64,000 nucleotides of DNA from Semisulcospira habei (lineage: Eukaryota; Mollusca; Gastropoda; Semisulcospiridae). The DNA lies in assembly GCA_036245525.1 (NCBI GenBank), contig BTPG01000005.1, positions 113,826,466-113,890,465 on the forward strand, given 5' to 3'. Position numbers and translations under genes: made by a program. How positions within the stretch are numbered: the first letter of the stretch is position 1; each line of letters begins with the position of its first letter. The notes under the pieces were generated by a model, which saw only the letters and a program-made list of their open reading frames with translations, made no database searches and was not told the origin of the DNA. Positions 10,896-20,359 of this stretch are shown piece after piece.

Positions 10896-12188
10896 GAGGA
10901 CCAGCAAGGCCAGGTCAGACTCAACAGTGACATCTCAGAACCATTCCGCATTCTCAACGGCGTGAAGCAGGGCTGCGTGCTGGCACTGACCCTCTTCACC
11001 ATCTTCTTTAGCATGATGTTGAAGCAGGCCACAGTGGACCTCGACGATGACGACGCAGTGTACATCAGGTATCGTCTCGATGGCAGCCTGTTCAACCTCA
11101 GACGACTGCAGGCCCACACCAAAACCCTAGACCGACTGATTCGTGAGCTGCTCTTTGCTGATGACGCTGCCCTCGTTGCACACAGAGAGAGCCTTGCAGC
11201 GTATCACGTCCTGCTTTGCAGATGCTGCCCAGCTCTTTGGACTCGAGGTCAGTCTGAAAAATACAGAGGTCCTTCATCAGCCGGCACCCAAGGATGAGCA
11301 TCGCCCTCCCCACATCACCATCGGCGAGTCCGAACTGAAGTCTGTACACCAGTTTACCTACCTTGGCTGCATCATCACGTCAGATGCCAAGCTGGACAAG
11401 GAGCTGGACAACAGGCTGGCAAAAGCAAACAGTGCTTTCGGGCGACTATTTAAGCGGGTGTGGCACAATCAACAGCTGAAAAAAGGCACCAAGATCAGCG
11501 TGTACAGAGCTGTCGTCCTCACCACCCTGCTGTATGGTTCAATTCTGAGTCCTGGGCCCTCTACCGCAGCCAACTACGACTCCTCGAACGCTTTCACCAG
11601 CGCTGCCTGCGTACCATCCTCAGCATTCACTGGAGTGACTATGTCACTAACGTCGAGGTCCTTGAATAGTCGGAAACTGTGAGCATCGAGGCTTTGCTGC
11701 TGCGGACACAGCTTCGCTGGGCTGGGCACGTCTCCAGGATGGAGGATCATCGCCTACCCGAGATCACTCTGTTCGCCGAGCTCGCCACTGGACACCGAGA
11801 CAGAGAGGCACCAAAGAAGAGATACAAAGACGGTCTCAAGAAGTCACTTAGTGCCTGCCAAATCGACCACCGCCAGTGGTCTTCGCTTGCTGCGGACCGC
11901 GACACCTGGCGCTCAACCATTTACAAGGCAGCCGTCTCCTTTGAGGACTCTCGCAGAGCTAGCCTTAAGGACAAGCGGCTCAGGAGAAAAAACAGAGTTG
12001 TCGTAACTCAGAACCCTGACCAGACCTTCCCCTGCAGCCACTGCGGTCGAACCTGCCTGTCCCGGATTGGCCTCCGCAGCCACGAATATGCCTGCAGACG
12101 ACGTGGGCAAGCCCTATAGAATCTTCGTTCGCGAAGTCAAGCCAAGAAGGAAGAAAGGAGCCCATTCAGCCTTGTCGCACTACAGCAG

Positions 12189-12296
12189 GAGATGGGTCGA
12201 CCATGATAATTCAAAGGTAGTGCCAGATTAGTTTGGCGCCTGTCGGCGCCAAGCTAATCTGGCACTGCCCTTGAATTATCATGGTCGATCCATCTC
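12189..12296. repeat. B-family hairpin (108 bp palindrome)
   Basis: Arms pair from gagatgggtcga to tcgatccatctc around the centre ggcgcc-tgtc-ggcgcc. Only a few arm mismatches (aaaggtag versus ctgccctt). Confidence 0.95.
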
Positions 12297-12366
12297 TTGC
12301 AACTGGTGCATAGTCATTAGATGAGGCCTCCAAAATTTGGGAAATACGTGTGCCTGGCTGAATGAG

Positions 12367-12563
12367 TGAACCCGTTCAGTGCCAGTTGAAGCAGACTGTG
12401 TTTCTGCAGTCTTCGTTGATTCAACACCAACAAGCATGGATCCAACTCGGTGTCAGCAAGAGGCTTAGATCCTCATCAACCCCCGCAACTGCGGGGGCTC
12501 ATGAAGATCTATACCTCTTGCAGTTGGGTGGTGTTCAAATGTTCTCGGCACTCAACGGGTTAA
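12367..12563. mobile_element. TTAA hairpin MITE, family A copy 1
   Basis: Ends TGAA-CCCGTTCAGTGCC and GGCACTCAACGGG-TTAA (12560-12563). The hairpin gcaagagg...cctcttgc is at 12456-12521 with a gcgggggctcatgag core. Its left end coincides with the right end of the B element, so the two abut at one target site. Confidence 0.88.
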
Positions 12564-12574
12564 TTTAGCAATGC

Positions 12575-12935
12575 TGGTTGTACTTTGCTTAACGTCCCGA
12601 CAGCAACAAGACTTTCTCAGGACATGCCTGCACTGCTTGTGAAAAAAAAAAAAAAAAACAAACAGAATATTGAATGTATGTCACCAGCCGGTCTAATACG
12701 CTAAATAAACCTAAGACCATTTAGCAACACACATCCAACATCAAGAGCTACAGGCAGCGCAGACAGTAGGGAGTGTTTAAAAAACGAAAATACAGGTGAA
12801 TGGTCCAAGGGTAGACAGAAACACGTGCCCCAGAATAGAGAGGAAAACCCATCCTATGGGGCTGACCAGGGTGACCCTGGAAACTAAAAAGTAGTTAACC
12901 CCACCCAAGTCCCCCAGGGCAGACCCGGGTGGGAG
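12575..12935 (-). mobile_element. SINE family S1, copy 3
   Basis: Flanked by AATTTAGCAATGC (12562-12574) and AATTTAACAATGC (12936-12948), a 13-bp target duplication with one later change. It lies immediately beside the family A MITE, whose TTAA it partly duplicates. An internal A run is expanded to about 17. Confidence 0.85.
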
Positions 12936-12948
12936 AATTTAACAATGC

Positions 12949-13315
12949 GCGTGCATCAGGCACATAGCAGAAGTCTAAGCAAGGACACACGTGCAACAGC
13001 TAAAGCGATCTTGGTCCACGTAGTGTTTTCGCAGCACGTAAAATAATCGAAAAGAAATGCCTACAAATGCGCACACGACTGAACTGCGCATGAAACTCAC
13101 TCTACGTACATTACGTAATACTGGCCTGACTTGTAGCAGACTGGATCTATACAGTGGGGGTGCAATGCCGGAATTTTGTAGAAATCATCACTGCATCTGA
13201 TCTGACTGGTATGGTTTATGTATGAGGCTAGCCAGCGAGAGAGTACTCACGGTTATCATGTGATACAAAACAAAACAAAACAAAACAAACAACAGCAAGA
13301 AAGACAAAGCCATTA
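12949..13315. other. Unassigned spacer
   Basis: No gene or known repeat family seen; it ends in a (CAAAA)n run just before the TIR element. Confidence 0.4.
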
Positions 13316-14507
13316 TGGCTCACGTGTATGACCGATTTACGTGTGTGTGACCTTTGTGACAAGGGCTGGCTTCTGCAGCAGCAAAATCCAGGTTTTCTGA
13401 AAATGTAAGCATTTTTCACACATCTGTCAACCCCCCCCCCCCCCCCCCCCCCCGCCCCCCCCCCCCCCCCCCCCCCGTGACCTTTGTGATGAATCGACTA
13501 AATTAGTATGCATAGGAAGGTCTTATCATCAGCTATCTTTGTACCAATTTTGGTTGAAAAAATTGGGAATACCTACAATTTTATTTTTTAAAAATCAGCA
13601 TTTTACACACATTTGCCAGCCTCTTGTGACCATTGACCTTTCCATGGGGTCATCCAAATTAGTATGCATAGATAGGTCTTACCATCAGGTATCTCTGTAC
13701 CAAATTTGGGTTTGAAGTTGTGAATAGTATTTGAGAAAAAACATCTTTTTTTCCCCAAAATAATGGCTATTTTAGATTTATTTCCTGAGCTCTCGTGACT
13801 CTTGACCTTTTCGAGGGATCAACCAAATTAGTGTGCATAGAAAGGTCTTCCCATCAGGTATCTCTGTAGCAAGTTTGGCTTTAAAGTTGTGAATAGTAAT
13901 TGAGAAAAAACATCTTTTGTCAAAATATGGCTATTTCGGACCTATTTCTTGAGCCCTTGTGACCCTTGACCTTTCTGAGGGGTCATCCAAATTAGTATGC
14001 ATAGATAGGTCTTACCATCAGGTATCTCTGTAGCAAGTTTGGGTTTGAAGTTGTTAATAGTATTTGAGAAAAAACATCTTTTGTCAAAATATAGCTATTT
14101 TTCACCTATTTCCTGAGCTTTTGTGACCCTTGACCTTTCCGAAAGATCAACCAAATTAGTAGGTATAGAAAGGTCTTACCATCAGATATCTGTGTACCAA
14201 GTTTGGGTTTGAAGTTGTGAATAGTATTTGAGAAAAAAATTAATTAATCAAAATATATATCTATTTTTGACCTATTTCCTGATGCCCTGTGACCTTGACC
14301 TTCGTGAAAGGTCACTCAAATTGGTATGTTTAGAAAGGTCTTACCACAAAGTATCCTTGGGCTAAGTTTGACGAATGTGGCTTGAATAGTCTCCGAGAAA
14401 ATGCCAACGTTAAAGTTTACCACGGACGACGGCGGACGGACGACAAACGACGGACGGACGACCACTGACCCAAAACATAGACTCACTTTTGCTTCGCACG
14501 TGAGCCA
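13316..14507. mobile_element. TIR-bounded element filled with ~165-bp tandem repeats
   Basis: Short inverted ends TGGCTCACGTG (13316-13326) and CACGTGAGCCA (14497-14507) enclose a C homopolymer (13437-13476) and about six units of roughly 165 bp (13477-14400). The units share ttagtatgcatagataggtc, caccatcaggtatctctgta and tatttgagaaaaaacatc. The right subterminus has short gacggacgg repeats. No transposase is present. It may be a non-autonomous DNA transposon or Helitron-like satellite carrier. Confidence 0.6.
13477..14400. repeat. Tandem repeat array, ~165 bp unit, about 6 copies
   Basis: Each unit starts near a gtgacc(c)ttgacctt motif and contains an aaattagtatgcat block. Neighbouring units differ by scattered substitutions and small indels. 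Confidence 0.9.
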
Positions 14508-14756
14508 AAAATTGTCCCCCCACCCCCAATCCACCCCACCCCCTTAACCCCCACCCAACAATAGTCGATTAACCGAGTGTTTCGTGAGACTTACAAACAT
14601 GTGTGCATTACACTTTTCGCCCGCAAGACTAACAAGACTCATGCAGCCTCGGCACGGAGCAGGAATGACTGAATAATATTGCCAGTAAGACTGGATGGAA
14701 TATGAAAACCCATTTTCTGTAAGGCGGCCTCCCCTCTACATCAAAATGTATACATC

Positions 14757-14824
14757 TGCAAGAGGCATAGATCCTCATAAGCCCTCGCAATTGCGGGGGC
14801 TCATGAGGATCTATGCCTCTTGCA
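14757..14824. repeat. A-family hairpin, copy 2
   Basis: TGCAAGAGGC...GCCTCTTGCA, 68 bp, only two arm mismatches. Flanking TTAA ends are not clear. Confidence 0.93.
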
Positions 14825-15123
14825 GGGGACATGTACGTCTATGTTTCTCAGACAGGGGAGATCGTGGGATGTTCAGTGTGTGATGGCAACCTTAATCCCC
14901 TTACTCATCCGTTAGTGCAGCATATCGACCAGGCGGTTCTGGGCGTGGTGAGTGAGCGGTCCCATGCCGTATCGGTGCGAACACAATAGCACTTACTGGC
15001 CAAGGAAGATCCACTCGGGGTCTTTGCCTCGAGAGATCATAAGCAATAAGAACTGAGCAACTGTGGTTGAAGAGCAGGAAAGCAGCCCACAGGATCTCAA
15101 TAACAGATGAAAGGTGTGGGATA

Positions 15124-15624
15124 AGGCCCCGCTACACGAGCCCGGTTTTGAGGCCGATTCCCGATCAGTTTTCGAATCGGTAGGTGATCGGGCCGGACTA
15201 GAAAACGTGTGTACTGCCACACAGTCCCAACTTGTTTAGCCGACCGGTTTGAACCGAAGATCAAAGTCGTACCTGTTCTGCAAAATGACTGCTAGTTTTG
15301 ACAGTGATGATGATGTGCTTGCATTATCAGCAGTTTTGCATCATATTCGGGAAGAGGCGTGCTAAACATCAGCGGCAACGGCGGTGATACCACAATAGGC
15401 GTGTTCGGCCATTTGCAAACTGTGAAACGACATGCTTTGCGAGACGCGCTCTGATTGGTTGAAGCTTACGATCGGGGCTGAATAGGAATGGAAAAATAGA
15501 GCAGGTTCTAGACACCCGATTCCCATCCGATTGGGACCGGATCGGATAATTGACGTCATCCGATCGCAATCGGATCGGAATCGGCTTCAAAATCGGGGCA
15601 CAACCGGCTCGTGTGGCGGGGCCT
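15124..15624. mobile_element. MITE with ~45-bp compound TIRs (PIF/Harbinger-like?)
   Basis: Left AGGCCCCGCTACACGAGCCC and right GGCTCGTGTGGCGGGGCCT ends are inverted repeats continuing into ggccgattcc/ggaatcggc blocks. Flanking ATA on both sides (15121-15123, 15625-15627) suggests a 3-bp target duplication. The interior holds a short frame starting at 15285 reading MTASFDSDDDVLALSAVLHH before a stop. An acidic start of that sort resembles transposase-side proteins of Harbinger elements, so this may be an internally deleted derivative. Confidence 0.6.
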
Positions 15625-15786
15625 ATAGGGGTGGGGTGAGAGAATATGTAGGGGGAGATAGTTACAGGAAAGCAGTGCACATAAATCAAATTTGGAATAA
15701 CAAAAGATACCTTTTTCAGCTTGATCTGTTCAGCATTGAAACAATAGTCTAAAGAAGAAATCTGGATGGACTAAAATATTACTGCA

Positions 15787-15823
15787 TTGCATTGCAGTAC
15801 ATTGTAATGTATTGTACTGTAAT
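15787..15823. repeat. Short imperfect palindrome
   Basis: gcattgcagtacattg...tattgtactgtaatgc, about 37 bp, with few mismatches. Confidence 0.6.
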
Positions 15824-16176
15824 GCCTTCTGTGAGACTGGGTGATGTTGCCAAGAGTATAAACCATATTAAGCACCAAAACACTATCGTTGCTAAGAGTA
15901 TAAATCTTATTACACACCGAGAACTATCTTCCACTGACTAAATAGAACAGTTAAAAGTACAGGTCACATCAGTTGGCTGCAGGAACTGAAACCACTGCTG
16001 AAACAGTGCGCAAGCCGAAATAACATGGACCCGCGTGTTCAAGTCAAGGTTCCGCTGTAAATGAAATGGCGAGTGCGGTATAAAATGCAGGTCTTGGGTG
16101 GCTGTGTTGGTACATCTCGCTGTACGCTACCAATCGCTTTCTACAAATTGTGCGCAGCGTACCAAGTTTTTTTTTT

Positions 16177-16284
16177 AACCCCATCACTGTCGAGAAACAG
16201 GAGAACACGATTCACCCACTAGAGACATATTTTATATATCCTCATGTTGCGTGCGCTCTTCAGGATTTATGCCTCTTGCTGACC
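16177..16284. mobile_element. Degenerate family A element, copy 3
   Basis: TTAA-CCCCATCACTGTCGAG begins an A-type left end. The hairpin at about 16212-16284 retains the right arm (aggatttatgcctcttgct) while the left arm is decayed. Confidence 0.55.
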
Positions 16285-16416
16285 CTACTCTGAATCCATG
16301 TTCATTGGACTAACGAGGAGGGTCTTTGGCGTTGTAATAACGAAGATTTCAGAAACACAATCTGCATCCATCGGCTGAAAAAGACCCAAACCAAAAATGA
16401 AAACCAAACCAAAATT

Positions 16417-16480
16417 AAAGAGGCATAGATTCACATGGGCCCCCGCAGGCGCGGGGGCTCATGAGAGTATATGCTTTTTG
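16417..16480. repeat. A-family hairpin, copy 4
   Basis: aaagaggcatagattcacatg pairs with ctcatgagagtatatgctttt around cccccgcaggcgcggggg; several arm mismatches. Confidence 0.8.
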
Positions 16481-16711
16481 CTGCCCACATTCATACTCGC
16501 GTGTCTCAGGTTGACTACGATGGTGTCCGAGACAAAGGTTTCAGCCGCTGGCATTGAGGGTGATGAAACAACAGTGCAGTCCGCCTTCTGCGAAATTACT
16601 TAGACCCAAAACGCGTAGACATGTTGATCGAGACAGTGACCTGTCATCTCAACTTTGACCCCAAACCTGCAGAGATGGGTCAACCCTTTGTGCAACGGTA
16701 ATGGTTTTAGT

Positions 16712-18850
16712 CCTCGCATCCGATTCGACCTCGAGAAGCTAAAAGACCCGGAAGTAGAAGAGGTCTTCCAAGCCCAGGTGGGAGGCAGATTTGCAGCCTT
16801 GGCTACTTTGGACTGGGACGTAGACACCCTTGCTGGAAATATAAAAGAGGTGTTACTTTCTACAGCAGAAGAAGTGCTGGGGAAGCAGAGGAAGCGCAAA
16901 CAGCCCTGGGTCACCGATGACATCCTTGATCTCTGTGATGAGAGGAGAGCCTGGAAGAAAAAGAGAGGCCAAGACCTCACATCAGCAAACAAGTACAGAC
17001 TTGTCAACAAGAAGATCAGGAAGAGGATGAAAGAAGCCAAAGAAGATTGGATTGAAGACCAGTGTCGTAGCGTGGAAGAGGGCATGGCAAACGGCAACAG
17101 CAAGAAGGCTTATGAAACGCTAAGGACCCTCACCAAGACTCAACAGCGAACAGCCACAGTCATCGAAGACAGCAGCGGCCAACTCCTTACGGAAAACACT
17201 GCTGTACTAAACAGATGGACTGAGTACTGCCGAGACTTGTATAACTACAAGGCTGAGCCAGACACCAGCATCCTCCAAAACAACCAGGCTGGGGCCAGGA
17301 AGGCCGAAGACCTGCCAGTGTTAGCTGAAGAGGTGGAAACAGCTGTACGCGGCCTGAAGGGAGGAAAGTCTCCAGGTGTAGACAACGTACCTGCTGAACT
17401 GTTGAAACATGGAGGAGAAGTAACAACGAAGGTACTCACTACACTCTGTCAAAAGATCTGGGAGCAAAAGAAATGGCCAGTAGAATGGACACAGTCTCTA
17501 GTGATCCCGCTCCCCAAGAAAGGAAACCTGAAACAGTGCCAGAACTACAGAACTATCAGTCTGATAAGTCACCCTAGCAAAGTAATGCTTAGAATCATTC
17601 TCAACCGCCTCAAAACTTTCGCCGAGGAACTGCTGGAAGAAGAACAGGCTGGCTTCAGAGTTGGAAGAAGCACTGTAGAGCAGATTTTCAACTGCCGCGT
17701 CCTGATCGAGAAACATCTGCAGCATCAGCGCGAACTCTACCACAACTTCATTGATTTCAGGAAAGCATTTGATCGCGTCTGGCACGACGGACTCTGGCAA
17801 GTCATGAGATCGTTCAACATAGAGGAGGGGCTGATCCAAATGATAGAAGCGCTTTACAAGAACGCCTGCAGCGCGGTTCTACTTAACAATCAGTCAGGCG
17901 AGTTCTTCAGGACGACGATCGGTGTCCGTCAAGGATGCCTGCTCTCTCCTGTCCTTTTCAACATATTCCTGGAGAAGATCATGCAGGAAACCCTCCACGA
18001 CCACCATACTTCAATCTCTATTGGTGGCAGATCCCTGTGCAATCTTCGATTCGCAGACGACATTGACCTCATGGCAGGCAGCAATAGTGAGCTGCAAAAC
18101 CTGACAGACAAACTTTCAAGTAGCGCAGGGTCTTATGGCATGGAGATCAGTACGGATAAAAGCAAAGTGATGATCAACACCACAAGCGACAGCAGCAGCA
18201 ACATTCACATGAACGGCCAGAAGCTAGAAGAGGTCAATAGCTTCAAGTACTTGGGAGCCACCCTGTCCAAAGACGGTAGTTGCATAGCAGAGATCCGTAT
18301 CAGGATAGGTACAGCAACATCCGCAATGGCCAGGCTGGACAGGATATGGCGAAGTAACTCCATCAGCTTCACCATCAAGTACAGGCTTTACAAGTCCCTC
18401 GTAGTGTCTATTCTACTCTACGGCTGTGAGACTTGGACGCTGCTTGCAGACTCAGAAAAGAAAATCCAGGCCTTTGAGAACAAGTGCCTGAGGAAGTTGC
18501 TCCACATCTCGTACCGCGAGCACAAGACCAACGAATATGTACGGAGCATCGTCACTTCCCTGGTGGGCCCACATGAACCCCTTCTGGCAACCGTGAAACG
18601 GCGCAAGCTTGCTTGGTTTGGCCACGTGACCCGACACAACACCTTGTCCAAGACTATCCTCCAAGGCACTCTCGAAGGAAGTCGTCGGCGAGGTCGTCAG
18701 AGAAAGAGTTGGGTCGCAAACATAAAAGAATGGACCGAACTCGAGATGCCAGACTTGCTTGCCACCGCCCAAAATAGAACTCAGTGGAGAGCACTGTCTG
18801 TTGCTGCTGCCTTTCAGTCCCCCCAACGCCCAGTTCGGGCAAGGGACTGA
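16712..18850 (+). CDS. RTE-like LINE reverse transcriptase, 5'-truncated but open
   Basis: The frame is open from the LINE junction to the stop at 18848-18850, about 712 codons. The nearest upstream ATG (16655) lies in unrelated flanking sequence and the hairpin MITE, so the first 19 residues of that ORF are not LINE-derived. RT motifs seen: GVDNVPAELLKHGG, NYRTISLISHPSKV, QAGFRVGRSTVEQIF, FIDFRKAFDRVW (catalytic Asp), GVRQGCLLSPVLFNIF, LRFADDIDLMAG (catalytic Asp pair) and GMEISTDKSKVM. The thumb region LLYGCETWTLL and WFGHVTRHNTLSK precede GRQRKSWVANIKEW. Lack of any lesion suggests a young insertion. Without an endonuclease it cannot be autonomous. Confidence 0.92.
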   Translation, partial: PRIRFDLEKLKDPEVEEVFQAQVGGRFAALATLDWDVDTLAGNIKEVLLSTAEEVLGKQRKRKQPWVTDDILDLCDERRAWKKKRGQDLTSANKYRLVNKKIRKRMKEAKEDWIEDQCRSVEEGMANGNSKKAYETLRTLTKTQQRTATVIEDSSGQLLTENTAVLNRWTEYCRDLYNYKAEPDTSILQNNQAGARKAEDLPVLAEEVETAVRGLKGGKSPGVDNVPAELLKHGGEVTTKVLTTLCQKIWEQKKWPVEWTQSLVIPLPKKGNLKQCQNYRTISLISHPSKVMLRIILNRLKTFAEELLEEEQAGFRVGRSTVEQIFNCRVLIEKHLQHQRELYHNFIDFRKAFDRVWHDGLWQVMRSFNIEEGLIQMIEALYKNACSAVLLNNQSGEFFRTTIGVRQGCLLSPVLFNIFLEKIMQETLHDHHTSISIGGRSLCNLRFADDIDLMAGSNSELQNLTDKLSSSAGSYGMEISTDKSKVMINTTSDSSSNIHMNGQKLEEVNSFKYLGATLSKDGSCIAEIRIRIGTATSAMARLDRIWRSNSISFTIKYRLYKSLVVSILLYGCETWTLLADSEKKIQAFENKCLRKLLHISYREHKTNEYVRSIVTSLVGPHEPLLATVKRRKLAWFGHVTRHNTLSKTILQGTLEGSRRRGRQRKSWVANIKEWTELEMPDLLATAQNRTQWRALSVAAAFQSPQRPVRARD

Positions 18851-18867
18851 TGATGATGATGATGATG
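16712..18867 (+). mobile_element. RTE-like LINE, 5'-truncated
   Basis: Bounded by the 12-bp duplication AATGGTTTTAGT (16700-16711 and 18868-18879). The 3' end is a short (TGA)n/(GAT)n tandem tail directly after the stop codon and there is almost no 3' UTR, a hallmark of RTE-clade elements. The 5' end is truncated within the linker between endonuclease and RT. Confidence 0.9.
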
Positions 18868-18939
18868 AATGGTTTTAGTGGCGTTAATTCCTGTAGGAAT
18901 CGTAGCGACTAAAACCGATACCGACACGCAAAGGGTTAA

Positions 18940-19254
18940 TAGTTCGCAAAACATCTCCTTCATAAATGTTCTTAGTGTGTGTTAATGTTGCACAAACGAG
19001 CTATAACTAAACGTCTGAAGTTTGAAAGTCATAAACTGAAATACTTTTTCTACTCTTCTCCTCCTTTGTACACAGAAGAGTTCCCCTGTTAGGCGCACGT
19101 GGCATTAGAAAAAAAAAAAAGCTCTGTTACGTGTGCATACTCACATGGACTACGAAAGGAAGGGTAGCAACGTCTTTCTTCAGGCAAGACATCATTGAGA
19201 ACTCACTGCATGGGCAAACTGTAGCAATCAGATGCCGCTCTGGAGCAGATCGTA
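18940..19254. other. Spacer with no recognised gene
   Basis: A single A run near 19111-19121; nothing else supported. Confidence 0.4.
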
Positions 19255-19469
19255 TTAACTCATTACGTCCTGAGGATGGAATTACTTTCTTTTTTTTTCA
19301 AAGATATCCTTTAACTAAGGTCTACGTCACAGTTCTGGAGACAGATCGACCGCGACAGTTAATGGGTGGTGTCGGAACAGCTTGGCGCCAGCAGGCGCCA
19401 AGCTATTCTGACACCACCCTTGATCTAGCAAGGTCGATCCACATCCTGTCACAGCCTGTCAGGTCTTAA
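19255..19469. mobile_element. TTAA hairpin MITE, family B copy 2
   Basis: Left TTAA-CTCATTACGTCCTGAGG (19255), right CAGGTC-TTAA (19466-19469). Hairpin 19344-19440 with the core cagcttggcgcc-agca-ggcgccaagct and outer arms gatcgacc...ggtcgatc. Confidence 0.9.
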
Positions 19470-19687
19470 CCCTTATCATTCGGAATACACCAGCGTGTGA
19501 AATAAGTTTGACTAAATAGTTGAAGGGTAGTGCCAGAATAGCTTGGCGCCTCTAGGCGCCAAGCTATTCTGGCACCACCCTTGAACTAAAGCCATTGGTC
19601 TATATCTTATCCGTAAGTACTATAATGTAGCTTGCATATGGCCGTGTACAAATTTGAAGCGGTTAGCCTCAGTATGATATGGGTTAA
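19466..19687. mobile_element. TTAA hairpin MITE, family B copy 3
   Basis: Left TTAA-CCCTTATCATTCGGAAT, right CTCAGTATGATATGGG-TTAA (19684-19687). Hairpin 19518-19587 centred on ggcgcctctaggcgcc. It shares its left TTAA with the preceding B element. Confidence 0.9.
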
Positions 19688-19694
19688 GGGTTAA

Positions 19695-19984
19695 CAACGG
19701 TCTCAGAAACACAAACTGTGTCCAGCGGCCGAAAAGACGTTACACCGAGGTACCTTACGTGTGCATATACATATCCTCCTTCTCCTCCTACACCAAGCCA
19801 AACTAGAGACACGCAATACACACTGCCACCCTCAACCATCCCTCTGTCGTTCACTCTCAAGGACCAAGGACCAAGGACCAGCCCCTTAGATCAACACAGA
19901 CTCTCATGAGCTCGCGCAACCGCAACGGATGATGACAAACCACGCCTCTTGCTGGCAAAATCAAACCCTAAATTTGTAACCCAT
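19695..19984. other. Decayed family A-like material
   Basis: Contains 'tcagaaacacaaactgtgtcca' and 'tcatgagctcgcgcaac...cctcttgctgg', remnants of an A element whose palindrome has lost one arm; a tandem ccaagga triplication lies at 19862-19878. Confidence 0.4.
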
Positions 19985-20062
19985 TGTGGGTGTCGGCAGA
20001 GCTTTTCGTCGTGATGATTCCGACAGGAATCATCGCGACTAAAAGCGCTACCGACACCCACA
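19985..20062. repeat. C-family hairpin, copy 2
   Basis: tgtgggtgtcggcagagc...ccgacacccaca with the core gtgatgattccgacaggaatcatcgc. Terminal motifs are decayed (GTAACCCA left, AGGGTTAG right). Confidence 0.9.
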
Positions 20063-20106
20063 GAGGGTTAGGATGTTATTTCTGGATCAAGCGCCGCACC
20101 ACAAAC

Positions 20107-20109
<3 letters not shown>

Positions 20110-20147
<38 letters not shown>
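20110..20147. repeat. (CT)n microsatellite
   Basis: Uninterrupted CT dinucleotides. Confidence 0.95.
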
Positions 20148-20359
20148 ACCACCTAACCCAAGACTAGCATTCCGCTATATCGATCCGATTCCTCCTCCCA
20201 CACGGACGTCTAAGAACGAGGGGACGAAGGTAAAAAAAAAAAAAAGTTCCGGCCGTAACGGATCGCCTTGCCTGCCACCATTTCTGGAGCATTTTTCTGT
20301 GGGGAGCCAAGCGCTCAGTACACAATTACCGGTTGAGCAGGATACGAAATAGATTTATT

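Larger units (their letters stand above)
7085..12119 (+). pseudogene. Broken LINE ORF2: endonuclease, RT, zinc finger
   Basis: The start is MTTTTGLNVACWNIRTML, the first endonuclease strand; a one-base deletion near 7208 shifts the frame. After the LTR the frame resumes at GYTLYWSGRPASERR and reaches GDFNARVG, where a TAA at 8977-8979 interrupts it. DYVLVRQRD and HTDHRLV (catalytic His region) follow. Slips at the C run (9301-9310) and A run (9549-9572) break it again. RT motifs FVDLTKAFD and LLFADDAAL are present on either side of the SINE at 10518. More lesions lie near 11190 (frameshift), 11540 (frameshift) and a TAG at about 11667. The C-terminal CSHCGRTC finger is intact. Confidence 0.92.
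6158..12158 (+). mobile_element. LINE-1b, full-length but interrupted non-LTR retrotransposon
   Basis: The element is bounded by a 12-bp target duplication AGCCCATTCAGC (6146-6157 and 12159-12170). It has about 0.93 kb of 5' UTR, an endonuclease, RT, a zinc finger and a short 3' UTR, all matching the copy at 1-2157. It contains three later insertions or blocks: a solo LTR (7277-8672), a SINE inside that LTR, and a second SINE (10518-10895). The frame is dead (see the pseudogene entry). Confidence 0.9.
6144..12370. mobile_element. TTAA hairpin MITE, family B copy 1, split by a 6 kb LINE
   Basis: The left end is TTAG-CCCATTCAGC at 6144-6157 and reappears as AGCCCATTCAGC at 12159-12170 after the LINE. 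The MITE then continues through its hairpin (12189-12296) to a right end GGCTGAATGAG-TGAA at 12367-12370. Both terminal TTAA sites carry one substitution. Removing the LINE restores a standard B element with left CCCATTCAG and right CTGAATGGG termini, as in the intact copies. Confidence 0.82.
16680..18939. mobile_element. TTAA hairpin MITE, family C copy 1, split by an RTE-like LINE
   Basis: The left piece (16680-16711) reads TCAA-CCCTTTGTGCAACGG then AATGGTTTTAGT. The right piece (18868-18939) repeats AATGGTTTTAGT and continues with the C palindrome core (attcctgtaggaat), gactaaaaccgataccgac and AAAGGG-TTAA. The LINE therefore landed in the left arm of the hairpin. Confidence 0.85.

Noticed and set aside
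12191..12296. Hairpins as intrinsic transcription terminators
   Set aside because: Stem length, dispersion, TTAA duplications and eukaryotic context all argue for mobile elements; no T-run follows them.
16655..16711. ATG at 16655 as the true start of the RTE-like ORF
   Set aside because: The 12-bp target duplication shows the LINE begins at 16712; the upstream codons come from flanking DNA and the C hairpin.
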